NCBI GenBank assembly: GCA_902573755.1
Contig: CACGLD010000003.1
Location: forward strand, 1-63,172
Direction of reading: 5' to 3'
DNA from: an uncultured Pelagibacteraceae bacterium
GTDB lineage: Bacteria > Pseudomonadota > Alphaproteobacteria > Pelagibacterales > Pelagibacteraceae
DNA: 63,172 nt
Notes under the pieces: generated by a model
What the model was told of the DNA's origin: nothing
The model's database searches: none
What the model saw: only the letters and a program-made list of their open reading frames with translations
Made by a program: the position numbers and the translations under genes
Shown: one piece after another, positions 10,126 through 18,549 of the stretch
Numbering within the stretch: the stretch's first letter is position 1
How the letters are laid out: each line of letters starts with the position of its first letter

Positions 10126-10711
10126 TTTTTTTAAAAGCTTGATATCTATGATCCATTTTATACTTTTGAGATGGCTTCATTTCTCCAAAAGTTTTTCTTT
10201 TTCTTAAAGGAATAAAAATTGGATCATAACCAAATCCATTTTTTCCTTTTGCTTCATGTGAAATATGACCTTCAACTTTACCTATGACGCATGCAATTTT
10301 TTTATTTAAGAATGAAATAGAAAGTGCACAAATAAATCTTGCTTTTATTTTTTTGTTTTTCCAATTTTTGTCTTTTTTATTTAATTCTCTATAAACTCTT
10401 TTTATGGCTTTACTAAAGTCCCCATACTTTCCTCCCCACCTTGCAGAATAAATTCCAGGACTTTTATTTAAAAAATCTATTTCCAAACCAGAGTCGTCAG
10501 CTAAACACAACAATCCTGTCTTTTTTGAAAAATATTTAGATTTGATCAGTGAGTTTTCTTTAAAAGTCTTACCATTTTCAACTGGGCTTCTAAGATTAAA
10601 TGTAGATGTAGAATAAATTTTAATTTTTTTAGGCAATAAACTCTTGATTTCACGCAATTTACCTTTGTTATTAGTACCTATTAATAATTTATCAATTTTT
10701 TGTTTAGACAT
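10109..10711 (-). CDS. rdgB: XTP/dITP diphosphatase (non-canonical purine NTP pyrophosphatase)
   Basis: A Ham1/RdgB family protein of 200 residues. The substrate-binding motif TNNKGKLREI lies at 13-22, the catalytic ADDSGLEID segment at about 71-79, followed by PGIYSARWGG and GFGYDPIFIP. It hydrolyses dITP, dXTP and XTP to monophosphates in the cytoplasm, cleaning the nucleotide pool. It is divergent from grpE with 36 bp between the two starts; that gap carries an RpoH-like promoter pointing toward grpE. Confidence 0.96.
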   Translation of the reverse strand: MSKQKIDKLLIGTNNKGKLREIKSLLPKKIKIYSTSTFNLRSPVENGKTFKENSLIKSKYFSKKTGLLCLADDSGLEIDFLNKSPGIYSARWGGKYGDFSKAIKRVYRELNKKDKNWKNKKIKARFICALSISFLNKKIACVIGKVEGHISHEAKGKNGFGYDPIFIPLRKRKTFGEMKPSQKYKMDHRYQAFKKIRKFL

Positions 10712-10739
10712 CTAGAAATTACTAAAATCCTTACCATAT
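10712..10739 (+). promoter_or_regulatory. Candidate RpoH-type promoter of grpE
   Basis: CTAGAAA at 10712-10718 and CCATAT at 10734-10739. CTAG to ATAT spacing is 20 bases, the same as CTTG to ATAT in the dnaK promoter of this window. The -35 has one deviation from CTTG. Transcription would start at about 10745-10748, at or just before the grpE ATG, which would make the mRNA (almost) leaderless even though AGAGG precedes the ATG. Pattern-based only. Confidence 0.4.
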
Positions 10740-10747
10740 AAGAGGCT

Positions 10748-11401
10748 ATGGAAAAAGAGGAAAACCAAAATAGCACTTCTGTAGATCAAAACCAGGATAC
10801 AGTGAACCAAACTGAAAAATCTGAAGAAAATTTAACCGAAGAAAATAAGAAAGAAACAGACCAAGAACCCAAAGAAGAAATCAAAGAACCAACTCCTGAA
10901 GAAAAAATTGCAGAACTTGAAGATAAAGTGGCAAGAACTTTTGCTGAAATGGAAAATCAAAGAAGAAGATTTGAAAAAGAAAAAGAGGATGCTTTTGAGT
11001 ATGGTGGTTATAGTTTTGCTAAAGAAGCATTAAATTTGATTGATAACTTGGATCGGTCGAAACATGTTCTTGAAAGCGACGACAAGTTAAAAGAAACAGA
11101 AGCATTAAAGAAGACATTAGAACATTTAGACATTATTAAAAAAGATCTAATCTCAATATTCGAAAAAAATAACATTAAACCAATTGATAGCCTTAACAAA
11201 AAACTAGATCCAAACTTTCATCAAGCAATGATGGAAATAGAGGACGATACGAAAGAACCTGGAACAATAATCCAGGAAATTCAAAAAGGCTTTACTATAA
11301 AAGACAGATTACTTAGACCCTCATTAGTTGGGGTGTCAAAAAAAGTAACAATCAAAGAGGAAAAAACTGAAGAAAATAAGGAAAATTTGGAAAATAAATA
11401 A
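10748..11401 (+). CDS. grpE: Nucleotide exchange factor GrpE
   Basis: The protein has 217 residues. The first 55 or so are acidic and low in complexity (Glu/Asn/Lys-rich), then a long coiled coil (EKIAELEDKVARTFAEMEN), then the C-terminal beta domain ending in GFTIKDRLLRPSLVGVSK, the GrpE signature. It releases ADP from DnaK. Order grpE-dnaK-dnaJ on one strand; in many alphaproteobacteria grpE is elsewhere, so this is a compact chaperone unit. AGAGG lies just before the ATG. Confidence 0.97.
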   Translation: MEKEENQNSTSVDQNQDTVNQTEKSEENLTEENKKETDQEPKEEIKEPTPEEKIAELEDKVARTFAEMENQRRRFEKEKEDAFEYGGYSFAKEALNLIDNLDRSKHVLESDDKLKETEALKKTLEHLDIIKKDLISIFEKNNIKPIDSLNKKLDPNFHQAMMEIEDDTKEPGTIIQEIQKGFTIKDRLLRPSLVGVSKKVTIKEEKTEENKENLENK

Positions 11402-11413
11402 TTATGAGATCAA

Positions 11414-11441
11414 CTTGTAGTTTCACATTTAAACCCTATAT
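11414..11441 (+). promoter_or_regulatory. RpoH (sigma-32) promoter of dnaK
   Basis: CTTG at 11414-11417 and CCTATAT at 11435-11441, separated by exactly 17 bases. This matches the alphaproteobacterial heat-shock consensus CTTG-N17-CYTATnT in every fixed position. It sits in the 63-bp gap between grpE and dnaK, with the expected transcription start near 11448 and the dnaK ATG at 11465, leaving a short leader with a purine-rich GAAAGAGAGA. It would allow dnaKJ to be induced independently of grpE. Confidence 0.78.
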
Positions 11442-11464
11442 GACGAAAGAGAGACATTAATATT

Positions 11465-13390
11465 ATGAGTAAAATTATTGGAATAGACTTAGGAACAACA
11501 AACTCATGTGTTGCCATTATGGAAGGTACACAAGCTAAGGTTTTAGAAAATGCTGAGGGAGCAAGAACAACTCCATCAGTTGTAGCATTTACAGATGAAA
11601 ACGAAAAATTAATTGGACAACCAGCAAAAAGACAAGCTGTTACAAATCCAGAAAATACTATCTTTGCAGTTAAAAGATTAATTGGAAGAAATTTTGATGA
11701 CCCAACTGTAAAAAAAGATGTGGAAGCTGCGCCTTTCAAAATAGTTAATTCAGAAAAAGGCGATGCTTGGATTGAAGCTAAAGGTGAAAAATATTCGCCT
11801 TCTCAAATATCTGCATTCATTTTACAAAAAATGAAAGAAACAGCAGAAAAATATTTAGGTCAGGCTGTAACTAAAGCTGTGATTACAGTGCCCGCATACT
11901 TTAATGATGCACAAAGACAAGCAACGAAAGATGCTGGAAAAATTGCTGGGTTAGAAGTTTTAAGAATTATCAATGAACCAACGGCTGCGTCTCTAGCATA
12001 TGGTTTAGATAAAAAACAAAATAAAAAAATTGCTGTATATGATTTAGGTGGAGGAACATTTGATGTTTCTATCTTAGAATTAGGTGATGGCGTCTTTGAA
12101 GTTAAATCAACTAACGGTGATACTTTTTTAGGCGGTGAAGATTTTGATAATGCTATAGTTGATTACTTAATTTCTGAATTTAAAAAAGATAATGGAATTG
12201 ATCTTAAGTCAGATAAACTTGCTTTACAAAGATTAAAAGAGGCTGCCGAAAAAGCAAAAATAGAATTATCATCTGCAGAACAAACAGATATAAACTTACC
12301 TTTTATTACAGCAGATAAAACAGGTCCAAAACATATTAATTTAAAAATGACTAGAGCAAAACTTGAGGCTCTAGTTGAAGACTTAATTGCTAGAACTATG
12401 CCTCCATGTAAAACGGCTCTTAAAGATGCAGGAATTACTGCTAGTGAAATTGATGAAGTAGTTATGGTAGGTGGTATGACTAGAATGCCAAAAGTATTAG
12501 AAGAAGTTAAAAACTTTTTTGGGAAAGATCCTAACAAAAGTGTAAACCCTGATGAAGTAGTGGCTATGGGTGCTGCTATTCAAGCAGGAGTATTACAGGG
12601 TGATGTTAAAGATGTACTTCTATTAGATGTAACTCCACTATCACTTGGAATCGAAACACTTGGTGGAGTTTCTACAAAACTAATTGATAAAAACACAACA
12701 ATTCCAACTAAAAAAAGTCAGGTTTTTTCAACTGCTGAAGACAATCAGCCTGCAGTATCTATTAGAGTTCTACAGGGTGAAAGAGAAATGGCAGCTGACA
12801 ATAAAGCTTTAGGTAACTTTGAATTAGTGGGTATTGCGCCAGCACCAAGAGGAGTTCCTCAAATTGAAGTTACATTTGATATTGACGCTAATGGTATTGT
12901 TAATGTTTCTGCTAAAGATAAAGGAACTGGTAAAGAACAAAAAATTCAAATCCAAGCTTCAGGCGGACTAAGTGATGAAGAAATTGAAAAAATGGTTAAA
13001 GATGCAGAAGCTAATAAAGAAGCTGATAAAAAGAAAAGAGAGTCTGTTGACGTTAGAAACCAAGCAGATACTCTAATTCACTCTACTGAAAAGAATTTAA
13101 AAGAGCACGGATCAAAAATTTCTGATGCAGAGAAAAAAGCAATTGAAGATGCGTCATCTTCAGTTAAAGAGGCTTTAAAAGGTGAAGATATTGAAGATAT
13201 TAAGAAAAAAACTGAAGCTTTAGTTCAGGCTTCAATGAAACTTGGAGAAGCAATCTATAAATCACAACAAAGTGCAAAACCTGATTCTGGAAAAGATGAT
13301 GGTGGAGATGATGCAGGTAAAAAAGACGAGAATGTTGTTGATGCTGATTTCGAAGAAGTAAAAGACGAGAATAAAGAAAAAAGCGCTTAA
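11465..13390 (+). CDS. dnaK: Chaperone DnaK (Hsp70)
   Basis: The protein has 641 residues, the normal length. The ATPase domain shows [17 protein letters not shown] at 4-20, [13 protein letters not shown] near 193-205 and GGMTRMPKV near 338. It is followed by the substrate-binding domain ([13 protein letters not shown] near 393-405) and a helical lid that ends in an acidic Gly/Asp/Lys tail ([14 protein letters not shown], then [12 protein letters not shown]). It folds nascent and heat-damaged proteins with DnaJ and GrpE. An RpoH-type promoter lies directly upstream. Confidence 0.99.
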   Translation: MSKIIGIDLGTTNSCVAIMEGTQAKVLENAEGARTTPSVVAFTDENEKLIGQPAKRQAVTNPENTIFAVKRLIGRNFDDPTVKKDVEAAPFKIVNSEKGDAWIEAKGEKYSPSQISAFILQKMKETAEKYLGQAVTKAVITVPAYFNDAQRQATKDAGKIAGLEVLRIINEPTAASLAYGLDKKQNKKIAVYDLGGGTFDVSILELGDGVFEVKSTNGDTFLGGEDFDNAIVDYLISEFKKDNGIDLKSDKLALQRLKEAAEKAKIELSSAEQTDINLPFITADKTGPKHINLKMTRAKLEALVEDLIARTMPPCKTALKDAGITASEIDEVVMVGGMTRMPKVLEEVKNFFGKDPNKSVNPDEVVAMGAAIQAGVLQGDVKDVLLLDVTPLSLGIETLGGVSTKLIDKNTTIPTKKSQVFSTAEDNQPAVSIRVLQGEREMAADNKALGNFELVGIAPAPRGVPQIEVTFDIDANGIVNVSAKDKGTGKEQKIQIQASGGLSDEEIEKMVKDAEANKEADKKKRESVDVRNQADTLIHSTEKNLKEHGSKISDAEKKAIEDASSSVKEALKGEDIEDIKKKTEALVQASMKLGEAIYKSQQSAKPDSGKDDGGDDAGKKDENVVDADFEEVKDENKEKSA

Positions 13391-13419
13391 ACTGACATTT
13401 AATTGTCTGGGGTAATTTG

Positions 13420-14547
13420 ATGGCTAAAAGAGACTATTACGATGTCCTAGGCGTTAATAAAAGCGCGAGCCCTGAAGAATTAAAATCTGCATATAGAAAA
13501 TTAGCTGTTAAATATCATCCTGATAAAAATCCAGGAGATTCTAAAGCAGAAGAAAAATTCAAAGAAGCAAGCGAAGCTTACGGAATACTTTCAGATAAAG
13601 AGAAAAAGCAAAACTACGATAATTTTGGTCATGCTGCATTTGAAAACGGTGGAGGTAGACCAGGTGGTGGCTTTGGTGGATTTAGTGGAGCTGATTTCTC
13701 AGATATTTTTGAAGATTTCTTTGGTGATTTTGGGGGAGGTGGAAGATCAAGAAGTAGAAAATCAAATAATAGAGGTTCTGACCTAAGATACGATTTATCT
13801 ATTTCATTAGAAGAAGCTTACCATGGAAAAAAACAAGACATTAAATTTTCAACAACAGAGCAGTGTGGTACATGCAGAGGAAATGGATCTAAACCAGGCT
13901 ATTCTCCTGACAGGTGCTCATATTGTGGCGGTAATGGTAGAATAAGATCCAATCAAGGTTTTTTTACAGTACAACAAACTTGTCCTCAATGTAATGGAAA
14001 TGGTGAGGAAATAACTAACCCATGTAATGATTGTAATGGCCAAGGTAAAAAACAAGCATCAAAGAAAATTTCTGTAACCATTCCAAAAGGTGTTGATGAC
14101 GGGACTAGAATTAGGCTTGCAGGAAAAGGTGAAGCAGGAACAAGAGGCGGGGCAACAGGTGATCTTTATCTATTTATTAATGTAAATTCTCATAACTTGT
14201 TTAAAAGATCAGACGAAAATTTATTTTTTGAATTTCCACTTTCATTTGCAGACGCTGCTTTGGGAACAACCATTGAAATACCTACCATTGATGGAGGAAA
14301 AGCAAAAATAAAAATTCCTGATGGTACTCAAAATGGAAAACAATTCAGATTAAAGGGTAAAGGAATGCCATTTATGAGAAGGGGTGATTTTGGTGATTTA
14401 TATGTTCAGGTTAAGACAGAAGTGCCTGTTTACTTAAATAAAAAACAAAAAGAATTACTTGAACAATTTAGAGAAATAGAAAACGATAAGTCAAATCCAA
14501 GTATTAAAAAATTTTTTCAAAAAGCAAAAGATTTTTGGAAGAATTAA
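13420..14547 (+). CDS. dnaJ: Chaperone DnaJ (Hsp40)
   Basis: I take the ATG at 13420 (375 residues); the TTG one codon earlier is unlikely. Domains: J domain with the HPD motif at 33-35, Gly/Phe-rich linker at about 74-110, then the zinc domain with all four CxxCxGxG repeats ([32 protein letters not shown]), then the C-terminal substrate-binding domains. This is a complete type I DnaJ, the cochaperone that stimulates DnaK ATPase. It lies 29 bp after dnaK and should be cotranscribed. Confidence 0.99.
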   Translation: MAKRDYYDVLGVNKSASPEELKSAYRKLAVKYHPDKNPGDSKAEEKFKEASEAYGILSDKEKKQNYDNFGHAAFENGGGRPGGGFGGFSGADFSDIFEDFFGDFGGGGRSRSRKSNNRGSDLRYDLSISLEEAYHGKKQDIKFSTTEQCGTCRGNGSKPGYSPDRCSYCGGNGRIRSNQGFFTVQQTCPQCNGNGEEITNPCNDCNGQGKKQASKKISVTIPKGVDDGTRIRLAGKGEAGTRGGATGDLYLFINVNSHNLFKRSDENLFFEFPLSFADAALGTTIEIPTIDGGKAKIKIPDGTQNGKQFRLKGKGMPFMRRGDFGDLYVQVKTEVPVYLNKKQKELLEQFREIENDKSNPSIKKFFQKAKDFWKN

Positions 14548-14675
14548 CAATGATTAAAACTATTTTTAACTTCTGGAAGAATTGGAATTGTCACCTATTT
14601 ATCAAAAAAGTATTTAGTGAGGACTCATAAAAATTTTCTTTAAAGATTAAATTAACATTAACTTTAAGGAAAATT

Positions 14676-14879
14676 ATGAGTAAAAAATTATTATTTTATA
14701 AAGCTATTATTTGGCAAATTATCGGGTTAATTTGGATTTCATTGCTTTCGTACTTTTGGTTTGGTAGTTGGGGAAAATCAATTCTGTTTAGTATTGTAGT
14801 AATGATTATAAGTATCTTTATTTATGTTTTATATGAAGTAGTATGGAACAAAATCATAAAAAAATATGAAAAAAATTAA
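14676..14879 (+). CDS. DUF2061 small membrane protein
   Basis: A 67-residue protein with two hydrophobic helices, at about 12-32 and 36-55, of the DUF2061 type (FYKAIIWQIIGL opening, LYEVVWNKI ending). Probably sits in the inner membrane; function unknown. Preceded by a good ribosome binding site (AAGGAAA) and a 128-bp gap after dnaJ that holds no gene I can support. Its 3' end overlaps dapB by 14 bp, implying cotranscription. Confidence 0.82.
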   Translation: MSKKLLFYKAIIWQIIGLIWISLLSYFWFGSWGKSILFSIVVMIISIFIYVLYEVVWNKIIKKYEKN

Positions 14880-15642
14880 TTTAGGTATTTCTGGTTGCAT
14901 GGGTAGGATGGGCCAGCAATTAATTAAGTCTTCAAGGAAAAATAAAAACTTTAAACTGGTTACACTTACAGAAAATAGATTAATAAATAAAAAGTTTAAT
15001 GGAGTTAAACCTGAGTTAAATTCTGAAAAAGCCTTTAAAAAAACTGATGTAATTATTGATTTTACAGTACCAAATTGCACTCTAGAAATATTAAAAATAG
15101 CATCAAAACTGAGGAAAAAAGTAGTAATTGGTACGACTGGATTTACTAGAAGCCAAGAAAATCAAATTAAAAAATATTCAAAAAAAATATCTATTCTTAA
15201 AGCAGGTAACATGAGCTTAGGTGTAAACTTATTGATGTATTTAACCGAGATTGCTTCAAAATCATTAAACGATGAATACCTAAGTAAAATATTTGAGGTA
15301 CATCACAAACATAAAAAAGACTACCCATCTGGGACTGCGTTAATGCTTGGTAAAGGAATTGCCGATGGAAAAAATAAAAATTTATATAATTTAATTGGAA
15401 AAAAATTCTTAAATAAAAAATCTTTTCCTTATGGAAAAAAAATTAATTTTAACTCAATTAGAAAAGGTGAAATTATTGGTGAACACGAGGTGAAATTCTC
15501 GAGTGGAAAAGAAATAATTACATTAAACCATGAGGCTTTTGATAGAGCACTTTACTCCGATGGAGCTTTAACTGCCTCTAAATGGTTGATGAAAAAAAAA
15601 CCAGGCTTATATTCTATGAGAGACTTGCTTAACTTTTCATAA
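14866..15642 (+). CDS. dapB: 4-hydroxy-tetrahydrodipicolinate reductase
   Basis: The protein has 258 residues. The dinucleotide-binding loop GISGCMGRMGQQ is at 7-18, GTTGFT near 91-96, and the active-site segment HHKHKKDYPSGTALMLG carries the catalytic His pair, Lys and SGT. It reduces the DapA product in the lysine/meso-diaminopimelate pathway. The start overlaps the DUF2061 gene and its stop shares one base with the nth start (TAATG). Confidence 0.97.
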   Translation: MKKINLGISGCMGRMGQQLIKSSRKNKNFKLVTLTENRLINKKFNGVKPELNSEKAFKKTDVIIDFTVPNCTLEILKIASKLRKKVVIGTTGFTRSQENQIKKYSKKISILKAGNMSLGVNLLMYLTEIASKSLNDEYLSKIFEVHHKHKKDYPSGTALMLGKGIADGKNKNLYNLIGKKFLNKKSFPYGKKINFNSIRKGEIIGEHEVKFSSGKEIITLNHEAFDRALYSDGALTASKWLMKKKPGLYSMRDLLNFS

Positions 15643-16295
15643 TGAATGAAAAACAAAAAGCAAAAATCATAGTTAAAACTCTAAATAAAATTTACCCTAA
15701 AGCTCCTGTTCCTTTAAAAAGTAAAAATACTTTCACACTATTAATTTCTGTACTGCTTTCTGCACAATGTACTGATGTTAACGTTAATAATGTAACAAAA
15801 GATATATATCCTAAATACTACAGACCAGAACACTTTGTAAAATTAGGAAGAAAAAAAATTGAAAGATTAATTAAAAAAATAGGTATTTTTAGAGTTAAAG
15901 CAAAAAGTATTTATTTAATGTCAAAACAGGTATTAGAAAAACATAGTGGGAAAGTACCTAAAACTTTTGATGAACTCGAAAAACTGCCAGGCGTAGGCCA
16001 TAAAACGGCTAGCGTGGTTATGTCCCAAGGTTTTGGATATCCGGCTTTTGCAGTTGATACACATATTCATAGACTTGCACAAAGATGGGGCTTAACAAAT
16101 GGAAAAAATGTAGTGCAAACTGAAAAAGATTTAAAACGAATTTTTCCTAAAAAAACTTGGTCTAAACTCCATTTACAAATAATTTTTTATGGCAGAGAAT
16201 ATTGTAAAGCAAGAGATTGTTATGGTTTAACTTGTAAAATATGCACTACTTGCTACCCAAATAGAAAAAAACCTGTTATTACCAAAAAAGCTTAA
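15642..16295 (+). CDS. nth: Endonuclease III (DNA glycosylase/AP lyase)
   Basis: The protein has 217 residues. The helix-hairpin-helix is LPGVGHKTASVV, with catalytic Lys121, and Asp139 follows in VDTHIHRLAQRWG. It removes oxidised pyrimidines and cleaves abasic sites. At the C-terminus, where a [4Fe-4S] cluster is bound, cysteines lie at 188, 193, 198, 201 and 204; this is not the C-x6-C-x2-C-x5-C spacing of E. coli Nth. Position-coupled to dapB (one-base overlap) and to the downstream kinase (1 bp gap). Confidence 0.96.
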   Translation: MNEKQKAKIIVKTLNKIYPKAPVPLKSKNTFTLLISVLLSAQCTDVNVNNVTKDIYPKYYRPEHFVKLGRKKIERLIKKIGIFRVKAKSIYLMSKQVLEKHSGKVPKTFDELEKLPGVGHKTASVVMSQGFGYPAFAVDTHIHRLAQRWGLTNGKNVVQTEKDLKRIFPKKTWSKLHLQIIFYGREYCKARDCYGLTCKICTTCYPNRKKPVITKKA

Positions 16296-16296
16296 T

Positions 16297-17223
16297 ATGA
16301 AGATTTTAGGAATAGGAAATGCAATTGTAGATGTTCTTTGTAGAGTCGATGAAAAGTTCTTAGAACAAAATAGGCTTACAAAAAGTACAATGAAACTCAT
16401 TGACGAAGAAGAATTTAAAAAATTAATTTTAAATTTAAAAATAGAAGAAACAATTTCAGGAGGATCTGTTGCAAACTCTATAGTTGGTCTATCCCAACTT
16501 GGAAATGAAGTTGGTTTTATTGGAAAGGTAAATCATGATGATCTAGGTCAAAAATATGAAGATGGCTTGATAAAAGAAAATGTAAAATATTTATATTCAA
16601 AAAAAATTGAGCCTATTCCAACCGGAAGTTGTTTAATTTTAATTACACCTGACTCTGAAAGAACAATGTGCACTTTTCTAGGAACCGCAGGTAAAATAAA
16701 CGACAATGATATTGATGCTGAAATAGTTAAAAGTGCTGAAATAACATTCTTAGAAGGATATTTATGGGACGAAGGTGAACCAAAAAGAGCATTCGCGAAA
16801 GCCATAAGCAATTCAAATAAAGTAGCAATGTCATTATCTGATCTATTTTGTGTTGAAAGACATAAAAATCATTTCTTAGAATTAGTAAAACACAAGCTTG
16901 ATATTATATTTGCAAATGAGCAAGAAATTTTGTCTTTAATTGATAGCAAGTCTTTTGAAGAAGTAATTTCCTTTTCTAAAAATTTAAAGAAGAGCGTTAT
17001 AATTACAAGAGGTGCCAAGGGAGCAATCGCAATTAATGGAGAAGAAATAGTAGAATGTGCAGCAGAAAAAAATCTTAAGATTACTGACTTAACTGGTGCT
17101 GGTGACCTCTTTGCGGCTGGATATCTTCATGGATTAATAAATAAATTAAACGTACATGATTGTTTAAAGTATGGAACTAAACTATCATCTAAAATAATTC
17201 AAAAAATTGGAGCGAGGATTTAA
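16297..17223 (+). CDS. PfkB-family carbohydrate/nucleoside kinase (adenosine kinase-like)
   Basis: The protein has 308 residues. N-terminal ILGIGNAIVDVLCRVDE and SGGSVANSIVGLSQLG (substrate-binding Gly region), and the C-terminal DLTGAGDLFAAGYLHG with the catalytic Asp of the PfkB family. The pattern (GNAIVD, GGSVANS) is closest to the adenosine/ribokinase-like proteins found across alphaproteobacteria. ATP-dependent phosphorylation in the cytoplasm is secure; the substrate is not. It follows nth by 1 bp. Confidence 0.88.
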   Translation: MKILGIGNAIVDVLCRVDEKFLEQNRLTKSTMKLIDEEEFKKLILNLKIEETISGGSVANSIVGLSQLGNEVGFIGKVNHDDLGQKYEDGLIKENVKYLYSKKIEPIPTGSCLILITPDSERTMCTFLGTAGKINDNDIDAEIVKSAEITFLEGYLWDEGEPKRAFAKAISNSNKVAMSLSDLFCVERHKNHFLELVKHKLDIIFANEQEILSLIDSKSFEEVISFSKNLKKSVIITRGAKGAIAINGEEIVECAAEKNLKITDLTGAGDLFAAGYLHGLINKLNVHDCLKYGTKLSSKIIQKIGARI

Positions 17224-17229
17224 TTTTAT

Positions 17230-17835
17230 ATGAATGACGTTAAAATTTTAAATTTATTTCCTGAACCTATATTTAAATATAAATTTGACAATTTTAAAGA
17301 ATTCAATGCTGAATTATCAAAATATATTTATGATCTATATAAAAATGACTCAGATAAAAATATTTTAAAATCTAATCAAGGAGGATGGCATTCTCCAGAT
17401 TTTGAAATATCAAAAAAAGATACAGTACAAAATAAATTTGCATTATCGCTCCAAAAATACATTTTAAATGTGTGCCAAAACTTAGGTTGGAAAACTGAAA
17501 ATAAACAAATACGAATTGCAAGTATGTGGTCTATCATAAATAAAAAAGGTGATTTTAATATTACACATACTCACCCAAACTGCTTTTTAAGTGCAGCATA
17601 CTACGTGAAGGCACCCGAAAATTGTGGCAAATTTCAAGTTGAAAGTTTGAATCAAGCAAAAAAATATTCTTATCCGGAGGTTAAAAATAAAAATGAACTA
17701 AACACAAATATTTTTTCTTTAAATATACAAGAGGGTGATTTGCTAATTTTTCCAGGGTATTTGCCTCATAAAGTTTCTGAAAATAATTCTGATGAAGATA
17801 GAATTGTCATTAGTTTTAATGTGGATATTAGGTAA
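17230..17835 (+). CDS. Putative 2OG-Fe(II) oxygenase (TIGR02466-type)
   Basis: The protein has 201 residues, opening with ILNLFPEPIFKYKF, which is typical of the TIGR02466 family. Candidate iron ligands are in THTHPNCFLSAAYYVK (His-x-His/Asn region) and FPGYLPHKVSEN (distal His), with a downstream Arg (DRIVISFN) for 2-oxoglutarate. These proteins resemble prolyl-hydroxylase-type dioxygenases, but their substrates are unknown. Last gene in the plus-strand run that starts at grpE; 6 bp after the kinase. Confidence 0.75.
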   Translation: MNDVKILNLFPEPIFKYKFDNFKEFNAELSKYIYDLYKNDSDKNILKSNQGGWHSPDFEISKKDTVQNKFALSLQKYILNVCQNLGWKTENKQIRIASMWSIINKKGDFNITHTHPNCFLSAAYYVKAPENCGKFQVESLNQAKKYSYPEVKNKNELNTNIFSLNIQEGDLLIFPGYLPHKVSENNSDEDRIVISFNVDIR

Positions 17836-17858
17836 ATAAATTTAGAAATTGTTATAAA

Positions 17859-17987
17859 TCAAATACTAGGCTTTTTTATCCTTTTAAAACTTCCCTTGCC
17901 TCTTTTAGGTTTAACTATCTTTGGTTTATATTTTTTTGTGAATAAATCTTTAGCTATGAAATTTTTTTTATTTGATTTGATAACCAT
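17859..17987 (-). CDS. arfA: ArfA-like alternative ribosome-rescue factor, 42 residues
   Basis: A short gene of 42 codons, starting at an ATG (17987-17985) inside the last codons of the upstream regulator in another frame and ending at TGA (17861-17859). The protein is very basic. Its segment AKDLFTKKYKPKIVKPKRGK followed by GSFKR matches the ArfA pattern in which an (L/D)PLFRxR-like helix is followed by a KGKGSYxRK tail. ArfA recruits release factor RF2 to ribosomes stalled on non-stop mRNAs, backing up tmRNA. It is shorter than E. coli ArfA (72 residues) and lacks its hydrophobic C-terminal tail, and I see no strong hairpin near the 3' end. Call rests on motif similarity only. Confidence 0.68.
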   Translation of the reverse strand: MVIKSNKKNFIAKDLFTKKYKPKIVKPKRGKGSFKRIKKPSI

Positions 17988-18549
17988 CTTTTTCACTAAC
18001 TATAAATTTATTATCCTTAAAAGTGTCTAAAATTTTTTTTCTTAATCTATATATATGTGTCTCAACAGTATGGGTTTCTATATCAGACTGATAACTCCAT
18101 ACTTTTTCTTGCAGCTCATCAATACCAACTGGTTTTTCTGATTTAGATAAATAACTAATTGTATTTATTTCTTTTTCAGTCAATTTAATCTTGATATTAT
18201 TTTTTAGCATTTCTCTAGAATTTAAATCAATAGTATAGTTTTTTACTAAGACTTCAGACTGGCTGTTATATTGTAATTTTAAATATTCAATATTTATCTT
18301 TTCGATTAATTTAAAAATATTAATTGGTCTGTAATCTAAAACTAATTCATTAGGAATATCTGAATATTTTTTTTTAGATATAATTAAATAATTATGAATT
18401 TTTTTTGTTTTTTCATTTAGTGACTCTTCATTGTCTGCAACAATAATATTAAAATTTAAATCTAAACTAAGTTCTTCGAGAATTTGATATAATCCATTAA
18501 ACTTATATATTATTAAATTCTGATTACTCACAAAATGAGAATATGACAA
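17968..18549 (-). CDS. OmpR/PhoB-type winged-helix regulator with degenerate receiver domain
   Basis: Up to 193 residues. The C-terminal 95 or so form an OmpR/PhoB winged helix (LTEKEINTISYLS, then ETHTVETHIYRLRKKIL and SEKDGYQIK). The N-terminal part has only the outline of a receiver: no clear Asp triad, and RP where the conserved Lys-Pro is expected (DYRPINIFKLIEKI). It is therefore unlikely to be phosphorylated. The start is uncertain: TTG at 18549, GTG at 18531 or later; the TTG overlaps the 5' end of the divergent L,D-transpeptidase gene. Targets unknown; the transpeptidase is the obvious candidate. The arfA-like gene overlaps its 3' end. Confidence 0.8.
   Translation of the reverse strand: MSYSHFVSNQNLIIYKFNGLYQILEELSLDLNFNIIVADNEESLNEKTKKIHNYLIISKKKYSDIPNELVLDYRPINIFKLIEKINIEYLKLQYNSQSEVLVKNYTIDLNSREMLKNNIKIKLTEKEINTISYLSKSEKPVGIDELQEKVWSYQSDIETHTVETHIYRLRKKILDTFKDNKFIVSEKDGYQIK

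Noticed and set aside
14550-14630. 26-codon ORF between dnaJ and the DUF2061 gene (starts MIKTIFNFWKNWN)
   Set aside because: Its start region partly repeats the dnaJ 3' end (GGAAGAATT), it has no ribosome binding site and no recognisable motif; more likely a decayed duplicate than a gene.
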